DNA from: Thermogemmatispora tikiterensis
Lineage (GTDB): Bacteria > Chloroflexota > Ktedonobacteria > Ktedonobacterales > Ktedonobacteraceae
Direction: 5' to 3'
Length of the DNA stretch: 64,000 bases
Assembly: GCF_003268475.1 (NCBI RefSeq)
Contig: NZ_MCIF01000002.1
Location: 4,408,692-4,472,691 of the forward strand
Part shown: one piece after another, positions 1-8,193 of the stretch
Numbering within the stretch: the stretch's first letter is position 1
Layout of the letters: every line of letters starts with the position of its first letter
Notes under the pieces: model-generated
What the model was told of the DNA's origin: nothing
What the model saw: the letters and a program-made list of their open reading frames with translations, nothing else
The model's database searches: none
Position numbers and translations under genes: made by a program

Positions 1-663
1 ATGGCGGGGCGCGTCTATGTAGGTGAGCGACGCCTGGAGAAGCCCGGCGCCCAGGTGCCCGATGATGCCGAGATCCGCCTTGACCTGGCCGCGCCCGAAC
101 TGCGCTACGTCAGCCGTGGCGGCTTGAAGCTCGAAAAGGCCCTTGCGGTCTTCGAACTTGATCCGCGAGGGTTGGTCGCCCTGGATGTTGGCGCCTCGAC
201 TGGCGGCTTTACCGATTGCCTGCTGCAGCGGGGAGCTGCTCGCGTCTATGCTGTCGACGTTGGGCATGGACAGCTCGCCTGGAAGCTGCGCAGCGATGCG
301 CGCGTCGTCGTCATGGAGGGGGTCAACATCCGTTACCTGGAGACGCTGCCGGAGAGGCCGCAGTGCGCGACCATCGATGTCTCCTTTATCTCGCTGCGTC
401 TGGTTCTCCCGTCGGTGGCGCGCTTGCTGGCTCCTGGCGCCTGGGTGGTGGCCCTGGTCAAGCCGCAGTTTGAGGCCGGCAAAGAGGAGGCTGATCGTGG
501 CGAGGGCGTTATCCGCGACCCGCGGGTCCACGAGCGTGTCTTACGCGAGCTGTCGGCCTGGATTCCCGAGTACACGCCGCTGCAGCTGCGCGGGGTGATC
601 GAGTCTCCCATTGCCGGTAGAGAAGGCAACAAAGAATTTCTGATGTATCTTGCTCTTCCATAA
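1..663 (+). CDS. tlyA: TlyA-family rRNA 2'-O-methyltransferase, 5' end outside the window
   Basis: This is probably a ribose 2'-O-methyltransferase acting on 16S/23S rRNA, as TlyA does. The visible 220 residues contain the end of the N-terminal S4 RNA-binding domain (AGRVYVGERRLEKPG) followed by the Rossmann methyltransferase: RYVSRGGLKLEKAL, the SAM-binding DVGASTGGFTDCLLQ near residue 62, the DVSFISL catalytic strand near residue 126 and VKPQFEAG near 153. Family members are about 250-280 residues and begin with some 40 more S4 residues, so the ATG at base 1 is most likely internal and the gene starts upstream of the window. The stop is TAA at 661-663. No gene follows for about 550 bp, so it is probably the last gene of its transcript. 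Confidence 0.88.
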   Translation: MAGRVYVGERRLEKPGAQVPDDAEIRLDLAAPELRYVSRGGLKLEKALAVFELDPRGLVALDVGASTGGFTDCLLQRGAARVYAVDVGHGQLAWKLRSDARVVVMEGVNIRYLETLPERPQCATIDVSFISLRLVLPSVARLLAPGAWVVALVKPQFEAGKEEADRGEGVIRDPRVHERVLRELSAWIPEYTPLQLRGVIESPIAGREGNKEFLMYLALP

Positions 664-1211
664 GCAAAGGAGGGCACAGACAGCGAAGTTCTGTGGACAC
701 TCCCACTGGCGAGGCAAAGGAAGGCCCGCCGAGAGCCGTGCTCTTCCGATGACCCGCCCTCTGCTTGTAGAGGTGGAGGGAGAGCGTTAGCGGGTGGTGC
801 CAGGTGAGCAGCAGGAAGGCGGAGGGGAAGCGAGCTGGCTTGCATGGCGAGGGAACGCCGTCAACTGGGGCTGCTTGCCCGGAGGCGAAGCCAACAGACT
901 GGGAAGGTCGGGCCGCAGTCTGGTACAATAACAGCAAGGTAGAGGTAGACCGTCCCTGGGGTGACGCGCCAGCCTGCTCCTCTTGGCGGGCCTTCATCGT
1001 CTCGGTCACGTGGCTGAACACGATCGTGCTCGCGCGCGCAAAGGAGCGTGCCAGAGCAAGGCAGGCCAACAGACAAAAGGTGGGAGAAAGCGAGCCGGGG
1101 GGAGGCGGGAGGAGAGATCAGACGAAGAGGCCAGAAGAGACGAGACACGGACGGGGTGCGTCAGCCGGGGTCAGCCAGGCGCCGTCTACAGGCGAGAAAA
1201 GAGGGAAGATC
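664..1211. other. Intergenic stretch, no convincing gene
   Basis: The reading frame of the following ligase stays open back to 804, but that stretch is arginine/glycine-rich low-complexity sequence and matches nothing in the ligase family. A TACAAT hexamer at 924-929 could be a -10 box, but no -35 box lies at the right distance. I see no repeat, RNA gene or terminator. Confidence 0.5.
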
Positions 1212-2828
1212 ATGGAGATTCCAACGGTCAGCGTGCCCGACCAGTTCAATGCAGCCAGCGCCTTTCTCGACGCGAATCTCGCACAAGGGCGCGGTGGCAA
1301 AGTGGCCATCTATTATGAAGATCAGACCTTTACCTATGCCCAGGTGGCCGAGATGGCCAACCGTGTTGGCAACGGATTGCTGGAACTCGGCGTCGAGATG
1401 GAGCAGCGCGTAGCCCTCTTACTGCTCGATTCCCCGCAGTTTGCGGCCTCTTTCTTCGGAGCCATCAAGATAGGCGCAGTTCCCATTCCGATGAACACCA
1501 TGCTGCGCCCTGAAGACTACGTCTACATGCTCAACGACAGCCGGGCCAAGGTTCTGCTGATCCATGCTGCCCTCTGGCCACCGCTGCGTCAGGTATTACC
1601 CCAGCTGCGCTTTTTGCGGCATGTCGTTGTAGTCGGTCTGGAAGCAGAAGCTGCCGGGACGACGCTGCTGGCGGGCCGTCAGCGCGTGACCCTGCACGAT
1701 TTCGAAAGCTGGATTGCCCACGCCTCGCCCTCGCTCAGTCCTGCTCCTACCAGCAAAGATGACAGCGCCTTCTGGCTCTACAGCTCGGGCAGCACAGGTT
1801 TCCCCAAGGGCTGCGTGCATCTCCAGCACGATATGACGTTCTGTCTGGAGTGTTACGCCAGACCAGTTTTAGGTATCACTAAGGACGACATCACCTTTTC
1901 TGCGGCGAAGCTCTTCTTCGCCTACGGACTGGGCAATGCTCTCTATTTCCCCTTCGGTGTCGGCGCCAGCACCGTGCTCTATCCCGGGCGTCCCCTGGCT
2001 GAAGACATGTTCAAGGTTGTAGAGCGCTACCGGCCCACCATCTTCTACGGTGTTCCTACGCTCTATGCCAACATGCTCAGCGTTCCCGAAGCTGAGAAGC
2101 GCTTCGACTTCTCATCGGTGCGCGTCTGCGTATCGGCGGGTGAGTCTCTGCCGGCGGATATTTTGCGTCGCTGGGAAGAGAAATTTAAGGTCCCTATTCT
2201 GGATGGGATTGGGAGCACCGAGATCCTGCACATCTTTATCAGCAACCGTCTCGGCGACATCAAGCCGGGTAGCTCGGGCAAGCTTGTGCCGGGCTATGAA
2301 GCGAAGATTGTCGATGAAGATGGTCAGCCGGTGAGTCCAGGCGAGATCGGCAACCTGCTCATTCGGGGAGACAGTATTGCTGCCTACTATTGGAACAAGC
2401 ACGAGAAGACCAAGGACACCATCACCGGTCACTGGATTCATACCGGCGACAAGTATTATGTAGATAACGAGGGCTACTATTGGTACTGCGGACGTGCGGA
2501 CGACATGCTCAAGGTCAGTGGTCAGTGGGTCTCGCCCGTGGAAGTTGAGAACGTGCTGATCGAGCATCCCGCTGTCCTGGAGGCGGCGGTCGTTGGGGCC
2601 TACGATAGCGATCGTCTGGTTAAGCCCAAAGCCTTTGTCGTGCTCAAGCCCGGCCAGGAGGCTTCCGAGTCGCTAGTCAGCGAGCTACAAAACTTTGTCA
2701 AGGGCCGGCTGGCGCCGTTCAAGTATCCCCGCTGGGTGGTTTTTGTCTCGGAGCTGCCCAAGACAGCGACCGGCAAGATCCAGCGCTTCAAGCTGCGGGA
2801 GACGGGGGAGACCGCTCCTCTCTCGTGA
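1212..2828 (+). CDS. Benzoate-CoA ligase family acyl-CoA synthetase (ANL superfamily)
   Basis: A 538-residue adenylate-forming enzyme that should activate an aromatic or other carboxylic acid to its CoA thioester with ATP, in the cytoplasm. The P-loop YSSGSTGFPKG lies at residues 190-200, a DGIGSTE motif follows mid-protein, and the C-terminal lid carries PKTATGKIQ with the catalytic Lys near 522. The spacing FWLYSSGSTGFPKGCVH is typical of the benzoate-CoA ligase group rather than acetyl-CoA synthetase. I chose the ATG at 1212 because a GAGGGAAG ribosome site sits just upstream and the family N-terminus (about 520-540 residues in total) begins here; the frame is open further up but codes low-complexity sequence. 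The next gene is a crotonase-fold protein, which fits acyl-CoA metabolism. The substrate cannot be read from the sequence. Confidence 0.85.
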   Translation: MEIPTVSVPDQFNAASAFLDANLAQGRGGKVAIYYEDQTFTYAQVAEMANRVGNGLLELGVEMEQRVALLLLDSPQFAASFFGAIKIGAVPIPMNTMLRPEDYVYMLNDSRAKVLLIHAALWPPLRQVLPQLRFLRHVVVVGLEAEAAGTTLLAGRQRVTLHDFESWIAHASPSLSPAPTSKDDSAFWLYSSGSTGFPKGCVHLQHDMTFCLECYARPVLGITKDDITFSAAKLFFAYGLGNALYFPFGVGASTVLYPGRPLAEDMFKVVERYRPTIFYGVPTLYANMLSVPEAEKRFDFSSVRVCVSAGESLPADILRRWEEKFKVPILDGIGSTEILHIFISNRLGDIKPGSSGKLVPGYEAKIVDEDGQPVSPGEIGNLLIRGDSIAAYYWNKHEKTKDTITGHWIHTGDKYYVDNEGYYWYCGRADDMLKVSGQWVSPVEVENVLIEHPAVLEAAVVGAYDSDRLVKPKAFVVLKPGQEASESLVSELQNFVKGRLAPFKYPRWVVFVSELPKTATGKIQRFKLRETGETAPLS

Positions 2829-2962
2829 GTTATCCTGAGTGGCGGGGAGAGCAGGGGCAGCGCCGTTCGTCCGAGTTGAGGCATTGAGGTCGAGGCCGTC
2901 GGCAGTGGGCTGGGCTGGCCTGGGCCGACGGCCTATCTACCGTACCTACCACGGAGGGAAGA

Positions 2963-3799
2963 GTGCAACAGGCTTATCGTGCGCTACGTATTCTGGCCGA
3001 GGCGCAAACGGTGCGCCTGATGGTGACGCCCGAGCCTTGTGCGCTGCTGCTGGACGAGCTGGCGAGTGCCTGTACGGCTCTGCAGAGCGGGAGCGCTGGC
3101 CTGACCTGCGTGATTCTCGATTTTGGGGTCTCTCCGCGGCAGACCGAGGCTGGGATAGCTCTCAGTGGGGCGGGCTGCCGCCCGGGTGGAGGAGAGGCGG
3201 CGAAGCTGCGCAATGAAGCTGAGCGTGCGGCTGCGCTTGTACGAGCGGTGCCGCAGCCGGTCCTGGCTGTGGTACGTGAGTCGCTATCGGAGGCGGCCTC
3301 GGTGCTGGCGCGGGCTGCCGACCTGGTTCTGATCGCGCGAGAGGCCAGCTTTGTGGCCCCGGTCCAGGTCGGCGGTGTGCGTACTCCCGAGCGCCTGTCT
3401 GGTGAACAGGCTCTGCGCCTGGGCCAGGTCACCTGGTGTACGCCAGCTCGTCAGCTTGACAGGCAGCTGGAGGGGGTGCTGGCCCTGCTGCGTCGGAACA
3501 GTGCCACTGCCCTGCGCCAGGCCAAGACCGCGGTGCGTCTGGCGCTGCGCTCTCTCCCGCCTGTCGAGGGCCTGCCTTCCTCGCCCTGGTTAGAGCCGGG
3601 TAGCTTCTCCCTGCCACTGCCCACTGAGGATGAAGATGAAGAGGCCCGCTGTCTGCGCGAGAGCCGCGCGCGCCTGGAGGCGCTCCGCCGCGTCAACAGC
3701 TTCTATCTCAGCGAGGTGTCGCGCTCGACGGATGCTCAAGAGGGTCTGCGCGCCTTCCTGGAGAAACGGGCGCCGCGGTGGCAACACGACCAGGAGTAA
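2963..3799 (+). CDS. Crotonase-fold (enoyl-CoA hydratase/isomerase-like) protein, active site apparently lost
   Basis: A 278-residue protein starting at GTG 2963 behind a clear GGAGGGA site. Its middle and C-terminal halves follow the crotonase pattern: PQPVLAVVRES near residue 98, AADLVLIAREASF near 118, GEQALRLGQVTWCTPA near 147, and the helical NSATALRQAKTAV near 178. The glycine-rich oxyanion-hole segment normally found after AAVNG (GGG-type) is replaced by LSEAASVL, and no catalytic Glu pair is evident where hydratases have it. The C-terminus adds an acidic linker (EDEDEEARC) and a helical tail. It may be a non-catalytic or reassigned family member. Position after the CoA ligase suggests the same pathway. 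Alternative: a very divergent isomerase. Confidence 0.6.
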   Translation: MQQAYRALRILAEAQTVRLMVTPEPCALLLDELASACTALQSGSAGLTCVILDFGVSPRQTEAGIALSGAGCRPGGGEAAKLRNEAERAAALVRAVPQPVLAVVRESLSEAASVLARAADLVLIAREASFVAPVQVGGVRTPERLSGEQALRLGQVTWCTPARQLDRQLEGVLALLRRNSATALRQAKTAVRLALRSLPPVEGLPSSPWLEPGSFSLPLPTEDEDEEARCLRESRARLEALRRVNSFYLSEVSRSTDAQEGLRAFLEKRAPRWQHDQE

Positions 3800-3805
3800 C
3801 AACTG

Positions 3806-4432
3806 ATGGGAGAGCGAGAGAGCATAACCACAGATCACCACGCTGCCCGGCAGCAGAGTTCATCAGGGCTGCGACCCTGGGTGACGCGGGCCGCCGAGCG
3901 TGTATTAGACACTCCCTATCTCAAAGTGCGGCGCGAGGAGGTGCTGCTGCCGGATGGCACCCTGATACCCGACTACTACATTATCGAGAATCGGGGCTGG
4001 GTGGGTATTGTGCCCCTGACCGCCGATGGGCGCTTCTTGCTCAATCGACAGTACAAACATGGCATAGGGCTGGAGGTGCTGGAGTTTCCCGCGGGCGCCA
4101 TTGATCCTCACGAAGAGGACCCTTTGCTCACGGCCCATCGCGAGCTGATGGAGGAGACGGGCTATAGTGTAGCCGCTGAGAAGATCGAACTGCTGGCGCA
4201 TATGTATGCCAATCCCACCGGGGCTCGGACACGCATCTGGTGGTATCTGGCGCGCGATGTCGCAAAGACTGGCGAGCAGAAGGTGGACCCCCGCGAGATC
4301 ATAGAGAACTTGCTCGTTACCCCGCGCGAGCTGCTCGCTCTCATCCATAGCGGACAGTTTGCCGTCCAGGGCCAGATTGCCGCCGCCTACATGGCTCTGG
4401 AACGCCTGGGCTATCTACGCGCCTCCTTCTAA
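3806..4432 (+). CDS. Nudix hydrolase (ADP-ribose pyrophosphatase-like)
   Basis: A 208-residue Nudix protein beginning at ATG 3806, 6 bp after the preceding stop, so probably co-transcribed with it. The Nudix box reads GAIDPHEEDPLL followed by TAHRELMEETGY, with one extra residue between the first Gly and the Glu compared with the canonical Gx5E spacing. The upstream strands (DYYIIENRGWVGIVPL) and the box following EFPAG are typical of ADP-ribose/nucleoside-diphosphate-sugar pyrophosphatases. The first 30 residues are polar and probably disordered. The likely role is hydrolysis of a nucleoside diphosphate linked to another moiety; the exact substrate is unknown. Confidence 0.82.
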   Translation: MGERESITTDHHAARQQSSSGLRPWVTRAAERVLDTPYLKVRREEVLLPDGTLIPDYYIIENRGWVGIVPLTADGRFLLNRQYKHGIGLEVLEFPAGAIDPHEEDPLLTAHRELMEETGYSVAAEKIELLAHMYANPTGARTRIWWYLARDVAKTGEQKVDPREIIENLLVTPRELLALIHSGQFAVQGQIAAAYMALERLGYLRASF

Positions 4433-4456
4433 CTAACTAACTAACCACGCCGCCAC

Positions 4457-4485
4457 GAGAGCCTGGCCAGACAGGCCAGACTCTC
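4457..4485 (+). terminator. Hairpin after the Nudix gene, no U-tract
   Basis: Arms 4457-4468 (GAGAGCCTGGCC) and 4474-4485 (GGCCAGACTCTC) pair over 12 bp with one C-A mismatch and a 5-base loop, 25 bases after the stop. No T-run follows, so intrinsic termination is unproven. Confidence 0.5.
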
Positions 4486-4534
4486 AGCATGGCCCTGGCC
4501 TGTCTTATGGGCTGGCTCCGCCTGACGCCTCGCC

Positions 4535-4553
4535 TTACAAAATCTTTACAAAA
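4535..4553 (+). promoter_or_regulatory. Putative OmpR/PhoB-type direct-repeat operator
   Basis: TTACAAAA occurs at 4535-4542 and again at 4546-4553, exactly 11 bp apart, the helical-turn spacing used by OmpR/PhoB-family dimers. It lies about 100 bp upstream of a gene for just such a regulator. TATGCT (4582-4587 or 4591-4596) could be the -10 box, with no good -35 box, as in activator-dependent promoters. Autoregulation is inference. Confidence 0.5.
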
Positions 4554-4654
4554 GATTGCAGCTTTTCTCACCGTCTGGCGCTATGCTCTATATGCTATAA
4601 CTAGGTGGATACTTCCTACCTGTTAATAGAAGGACAGGACAGGACAGGTGGGTC

Positions 4655-5410
4655 ATGAAGATCCTGATTATAGAAGACGAAAATAATATTGCACAACTCA
4701 TCCGCCTTTATCTGGAGCAGGCCGGCTATGAGGTAGTCATCGCCGGAGATGGGGCGGCGGGGTTGGAACTGCACGCGCGCGAGAAGCCCGATCTGGTGAT
4801 CCTGGACCTGATGCTGCCGGCCCTTGACGGGATGGAGGTCTGTCGGCGCATCCGGGCCTGGGCGGACACACCTATCCTGATGCTGACGGCACGGCAGGGA
4901 GAAGAGGATCGCATTGCCGGGCTGGAGCTGGGAGCCGATGACTACCTGGTCAAACCGTTCAGCCCGCGCGAGGTCGTCAGCCGGGTGCGAGCCATCTTGC
5001 GACGCACTGCCCTGGCTGGGGCCCATCGAGCTGGGGTTGCAGGAGGGAACAGCAGCGAAGGGAGTGTCAATGAACACCCCCGGCAGGGCAGCGAGCGAGA
5101 AGAGCTGCGCTTCCCGGGGCTGGTCATCAACATCCCGGCGCGGCGTGTCGAGGTCAACGGACAGCGTGTCGCCCTGACGGTCAAAGAGTTTGACCTGTTG
5201 GTCGTTCTCGCCTCCTCGCCGGAGCGCGTCTTCACGCGTGAGGTCTTGCTCAACAAAGTCTGGGGCTATGACTACCTGGGCGATGGGCGCACGGTCGATG
5301 TCCATATTGGCACGCTGCGCAAGAAGATCGAGGCGGTACCCGGGGCACCGCGCAACATCAAAACTGTTTGGGGAGTTGGCTACAAGTTCGAACCAGAGGC
5401 GCCCGCATGA
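4655..5410 (+). CDS. OmpR/PhoB-family response regulator
   Basis: A 251-residue two-component regulator. The receiver domain (1-115) has the acidic pair ED at 7-8, phospho-acceptor D51 in VILDLMLP, T78 in LTAR and K100 in LVKPF. A winged-helix DNA-binding domain occupies about 155-245 (ALTVKEFDLLVVL, GDGRTVDVHIGTLRKKI). Between them sits an unusually long polar linker, about residues 117-150 (AGGNSSEGSVNEHPRQGSE), which most PhoB homologues lack. The ATG at 4655 overlaps nothing upstream; a repeated AGGAC stretch (4631-4648) supplies purine-rich sequence for ribosome binding. The stop overlaps the kinase start (ATGA), so the pair is translationally coupled. A direct repeat upstream suggests autoregulation. 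Confidence 0.93.
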   Translation: MKILIIEDENNIAQLIRLYLEQAGYEVVIAGDGAAGLELHAREKPDLVILDLMLPALDGMEVCRRIRAWADTPILMLTARQGEEDRIAGLELGADDYLVKPFSPREVVSRVRAILRRTALAGAHRAGVAGGNSSEGSVNEHPRQGSEREELRFPGLVINIPARRVEVNGQRVALTVKEFDLLVVLASSPERVFTREVLLNKVWGYDYLGDGRTVDVHIGTLRKKIEAVPGAPRNIKTVWGVGYKFEPEAPA

Positions 5411-7014
5411 ATGAACCGGCGACCAGCCCTGCTCAGCTACCTCCTGCGGCTCAGCCGGAGCGAGCGGCCAGCGTGCTACCCCCCTTGAGTCTGCGCAGCA
5501 AGCTGGTGCTCAGCTACCTGGCGGTCGCTCTGGGGGCGATCGTCGTGCTCGCCATTGCCGTTATTGCGGCTGTTTATAACTACTACTACACGTCCCAGAT
5601 TCGGCAGTTGCAGGATGCTGCTCAGACCTATGCCCGCGGCATTGAGGACTTCTACACCTACCAGCTCGGTGGGCACTGGGGTCCCTTTTCGCTGCGTTTC
5701 CCCGTACCAGCGCTCCTGGTCATTGTTGACCAGAATGGCCATCAGCTCCTCTGTAATCCGCCTGCCGGCTTTAATAGCCAGTTCTGCTCTGAGACGGCCA
5801 TCGCTCAGTCGGCGGCCCAGGCTCTGCAGGGCAACGAGGTCGACGGGCATCTGGAGAGCAGCGGTTTCAAGGGATTGTATGTCAGTGTCCCGCTCTACGA
5901 CGTGAACGGCAATCATCAGCTCATTGGAGCCTTGCTGATTGCCCAGCCGGAAGCCTCGCCGCAGCGCTTTCTCAGCAATGTGACGCAGGCCATCCTGCTG
6001 GCTGGCCTGCTCATTGGGGTCGCCGTCGTCCTCTTCAGCCTGCTGCTGGCGCGCCGCTTGACCCGTCCGCTGGAGTCGTTGACTGCCGCGGTAGAGCGCA
6101 TGAAGGAGGGCGACTACTCGCAGCGCGTTGATCCGCCCCCGGCTCAAGATGAGCTGGGACGTCTGGCTCAGACCTTCAATGCGATGGCCGATCGTATTGA
6201 GGCCGATGTGGCAGAGCTACGCCGTCAGGACCAGATCCGGCGCGATATGATTGCCAATATCGCTCATGATCTGGCTACGCCGCTGACGGCCATTCAGGGC
6301 TTCAGCGAGGCCCTGGCCGATGAGGTCATTCAGGAGCCAAGCGCACGCAAGGATACAGCGCAGCTGATCGCGCGCGAGGTTCAGCGCTTGCGTCGCCTGG
6401 TGGCCGATATTCAGCATATGACCTTGCTGGAATCGGGGCGGGCGCGTCTCGATCTGGCGCCGCTCGACCTGGCGGTGCTTGTCGATGAGACGCTGGCAGT
6501 TATCGAGCCTGAGTGCACCCAGGCTGGCATTACGCTGCAGAACACGATTGACCCGCGGACGCCGCCGGTCCTGGCCGATAGCGACCGCATTACCCAGGTA
6601 CTGCTCAATCTCATCGATAATGCGCGTCGCCATACGCCTGCTGGAGGAACGATCACAGTGGGAGCCAGGCGCCTGGGGCGCATGCTGGAGGTCTGGATAC
6701 GTGATACGGGCGTGGGCATCGATCCGATCGACCTGCCTCACATTTTTGAGCGCTTCTATCGCGCCGATCGGGCACGCAGCGGAGGACGTGGGGGGAGTGG
6801 CCTGGGCTTGACCATTGTGAAGGCCATTGTGACGGCCCACGGTGGAACGGTGGCCGCCGAGAGCACGCCGGGTAAGGGAACATGCATTCGCTTTACCCTG
6901 CCGTTGGCTCCTAACCAGGAGGAGCAGGGGAGTCCTGTGAAGTCAAGGCCGGGGCGCGAACGCCGAGATAAAAGTGGGAAGCTCTTGCCTCCAACCTGGG
7001 GATATAATACATAG
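5407..7014 (+). CDS. Membrane sensor histidine kinase
   Basis: A 535-residue kinase, partner of the preceding regulator. Layout: cytoplasmic Pro/Ala-rich N-terminus; TM1 about 34-57; an extracytoplasmic sensor region of about 130 residues; TM2 about 193-214; HAMP about 215-268; HisKA with H287 in NIAHDLATPLTAI; and HATPase_c with the N-box LLNLIDNARRHTP, G1 DTGVGID, F-box HIFERFYRAD and G2 GGSGLGLTIVK. The H-box has A-T-P (LATPLT) where most kinases have R-T-P. ATG 5407 was chosen over the in-frame codon at 5368 because it gives a 4-bp ATGA overlap with the regulator gene. The sensed signal cannot be deduced; the extracellular part shows two Cys (residues 116 and 127). Confidence 0.92.
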   Translation: MNEPATSPAQLPPAAQPERAASVLPPLSLRSKLVLSYLAVALGAIVVLAIAVIAAVYNYYYTSQIRQLQDAAQTYARGIEDFYTYQLGGHWGPFSLRFPVPALLVIVDQNGHQLLCNPPAGFNSQFCSETAIAQSAAQALQGNEVDGHLESSGFKGLYVSVPLYDVNGNHQLIGALLIAQPEASPQRFLSNVTQAILLAGLLIGVAVVLFSLLLARRLTRPLESLTAAVERMKEGDYSQRVDPPPAQDELGRLAQTFNAMADRIEADVAELRRQDQIRRDMIANIAHDLATPLTAIQGFSEALADEVIQEPSARKDTAQLIAREVQRLRRLVADIQHMTLLESGRARLDLAPLDLAVLVDETLAVIEPECTQAGITLQNTIDPRTPPVLADSDRITQVLLNLIDNARRHTPAGGTITVGARRLGRMLEVWIRDTGVGIDPIDLPHIFERFYRADRARSGGRGGSGLGLTIVKAIVTAHGGTVAAESTPGKGTCIRFTLPLAPNQEEQGSPVKSRPGRERRDKSGKLLPPTWGYNT

Positions 7015-7251
7015 AAGAGCCACCAGGGTCCGGCACGGTCTGACGACGGACAGAAGCAGTACACCTGCTGACGCGGACCTGCCCGGCAGCAATCGCAGCG
7101 CTGGGCCAGGCCTGGCGTTCCAGGACGTGCCGAAACTGCCTAAGCCGGCCATGCCGTGCCGGAGGCCGGGGGGCCTCGTCAACTGCCGGGACCAGACTCA
7201 AGCAGGAAGCAACACTTACAAGCAGAGAGAGCAGAAAGGAGCGCTTCACTC

Positions 7252-7671
7252 ATGGCGATCGATCCGAGCCTGATCGGCAAAGCCTCGGCTCCCCAGACCT
7301 TCGCAGTGACCGAGGAAGCGGTGCGACGCTTTATGGAAGCGACCGGCGATCCAGCGTTGGAGCGCCAGACGCCGCTCGTCTATGCCCCTCCAACCTTCCC
7401 GACAACGTTCCGGGTCCGCCCGCCAGAGCTGCAGATCGATCCCTCGCAGATGCAGTTGCTGCATGGCGAGCAGAGCTATAGCTATCAGCGACGTCTGCGC
7501 ATTGGGGAGCAGGTGACCTGCGTGGCCCGCGTGGCCGATGTGCGCGAGCGTAGTGGGCGCTCCGGCCCCATGACCTTTGTGATTCTGGAGACCGAAGGGC
7601 GCGATGCTAACGGCCAGCTGCTCTTTACGGCACAAGGTACCTTGATTGTGCGTACGAAAAAGCACGACTGA
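7252..7671 (+). CDS. HadA-like/MaoC-like dehydratase domain protein
   Basis: A 139-residue hot-dog-fold protein. The N-terminus (IDPSLIGKASAP followed by FAVTEEAVRRFMEATGDP) and the APPTFP motif near residue 45 are characteristic of the N-terminal MaoC-like domain found in HadA of the (3R)-hydroxyacyl dehydratase of mycobacteria. In HadAB systems HadA binds the acyl chain while the catalytic Asp/His are in HadB. No HadB-like partner is present nearby, so the protein may pair with a distant subunit. Start ATG 7252 follows GAAAGGAG at a good distance; the frame is open earlier but without a ribosome site. A TATAAT at 7003-7008 within the kinase 3' end could be its -10 box. Confidence 0.72.
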   Translation: MAIDPSLIGKASAPQTFAVTEEAVRRFMEATGDPALERQTPLVYAPPTFPTTFRVRPPELQIDPSQMQLLHGEQSYSYQRRLRIGEQVTCVARVADVRERSGRSGPMTFVILETEGRDANGQLLFTAQGTLIVRTKKHD

Positions 7672-7674
7672 CCG

Positions 7675-7703
7675 TTGACAAATCTCAGGGGTCAGTATAC
7701 AAT
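7675..7703 (+). promoter_or_regulatory. Promoter of the tRNA-Leu/tRNA-Val cluster
   Basis: TTGACA (7675-7680), a 17-bp spacer and TACAAT (7698-7703): an almost perfect housekeeping sigma promoter. The first tRNA starts 23 bp after the -10 box. Confidence 0.85.
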
Positions 7704-7726
7704 ACAATGCGGAATCTATGAGAGAT

Positions 7727-7808
7727 GCCCTCGTGGCGGAATGGTATACGCAGCAGGTTGAGGGCCTGTGCCCGTAAGGGCGTGGTGGTTCGAGTCCACT
7801 CGAGGGCA
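7727..7808 (+). tRNA. tRNA-Leu(GAG), copy 1
   Basis: Acceptor stem GCCCTCG pairs with CGAGGGC at the 3' end. The anticodon loop TTGAGGG gives anticodon GAG, the long variable arm GCCC-GTAA-GGGC marks a class II tRNA, and the T-loop is TTCGAGT. The discriminator is A and only CC of CCA is encoded. It reads CUC/CUU leucine codons. Confidence 0.95.
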
Positions 7809-7948
7809 CCCTCATGAGCGCTGCTCATATCCGCCTGGCGAGCGGCACAAGATTGAGCGGCGCCGCTCGCCGGCGGATGCTGAGCTTCCTTCTCTCTTTT
7901 TCTCTTCTTTCTTACTTGCTTGACTGCTGAAAAAGCAGGCACAACGAT

Positions 7949-8030
7949 GCCCTCGTGGCGGAATGGTATACGCAGCAGGTTGAGGGCCTGTGCCCGTAAG
8001 GGCGTGGTGGTTCGAGTCCACTCGAGGGCA
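7949..8030 (+). tRNA. tRNA-Leu(GAG), copy 2
   Basis: Identical over all 82 bases to the copy at 7727-7808, with a start-to-start distance of 222 bp. No strong promoter of its own is visible between the two, so it is probably co-transcribed with the first copy. Confidence 0.95.
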
Positions 8031-8119
8031 CCGCAATGATGGTGGTCGGAAGAGGCGACGAGACTGGTCCGCCTCTTCCGCCTTCCTTGTCGGCTCAGCT
8101 CGGTAGAGACGAGCCTCAT

Positions 8120-8193
8120 GGGCGACTAGCTCAGTTGGGTAGAGCGGCTGCTTTACACGCAGTAGGTCAGGGGTTCGAGTCCCTTGTCGCCCA
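8120..8193 (+). tRNA. tRNA-Val(TAC)
   Basis: Acceptor GGGCGAC pairs with GTCGCCC, the D-arm is GCTCAGTTGGGTAGAGC, the anticodon loop TTTACAC gives anticodon TAC, and the T-arm is GGGGTTCGAGTCCCT. The discriminator is A and CCA is not encoded. It probably shares the transcript with the two leucine tRNAs. Confidence 0.95.

Noticed and set aside
804..1211. N-terminal extension of the CoA ligase frame
   Set aside because: Arg/Gly-rich low-complexity sequence unlike the family; a proper ribosome site and the family start are at 1212.
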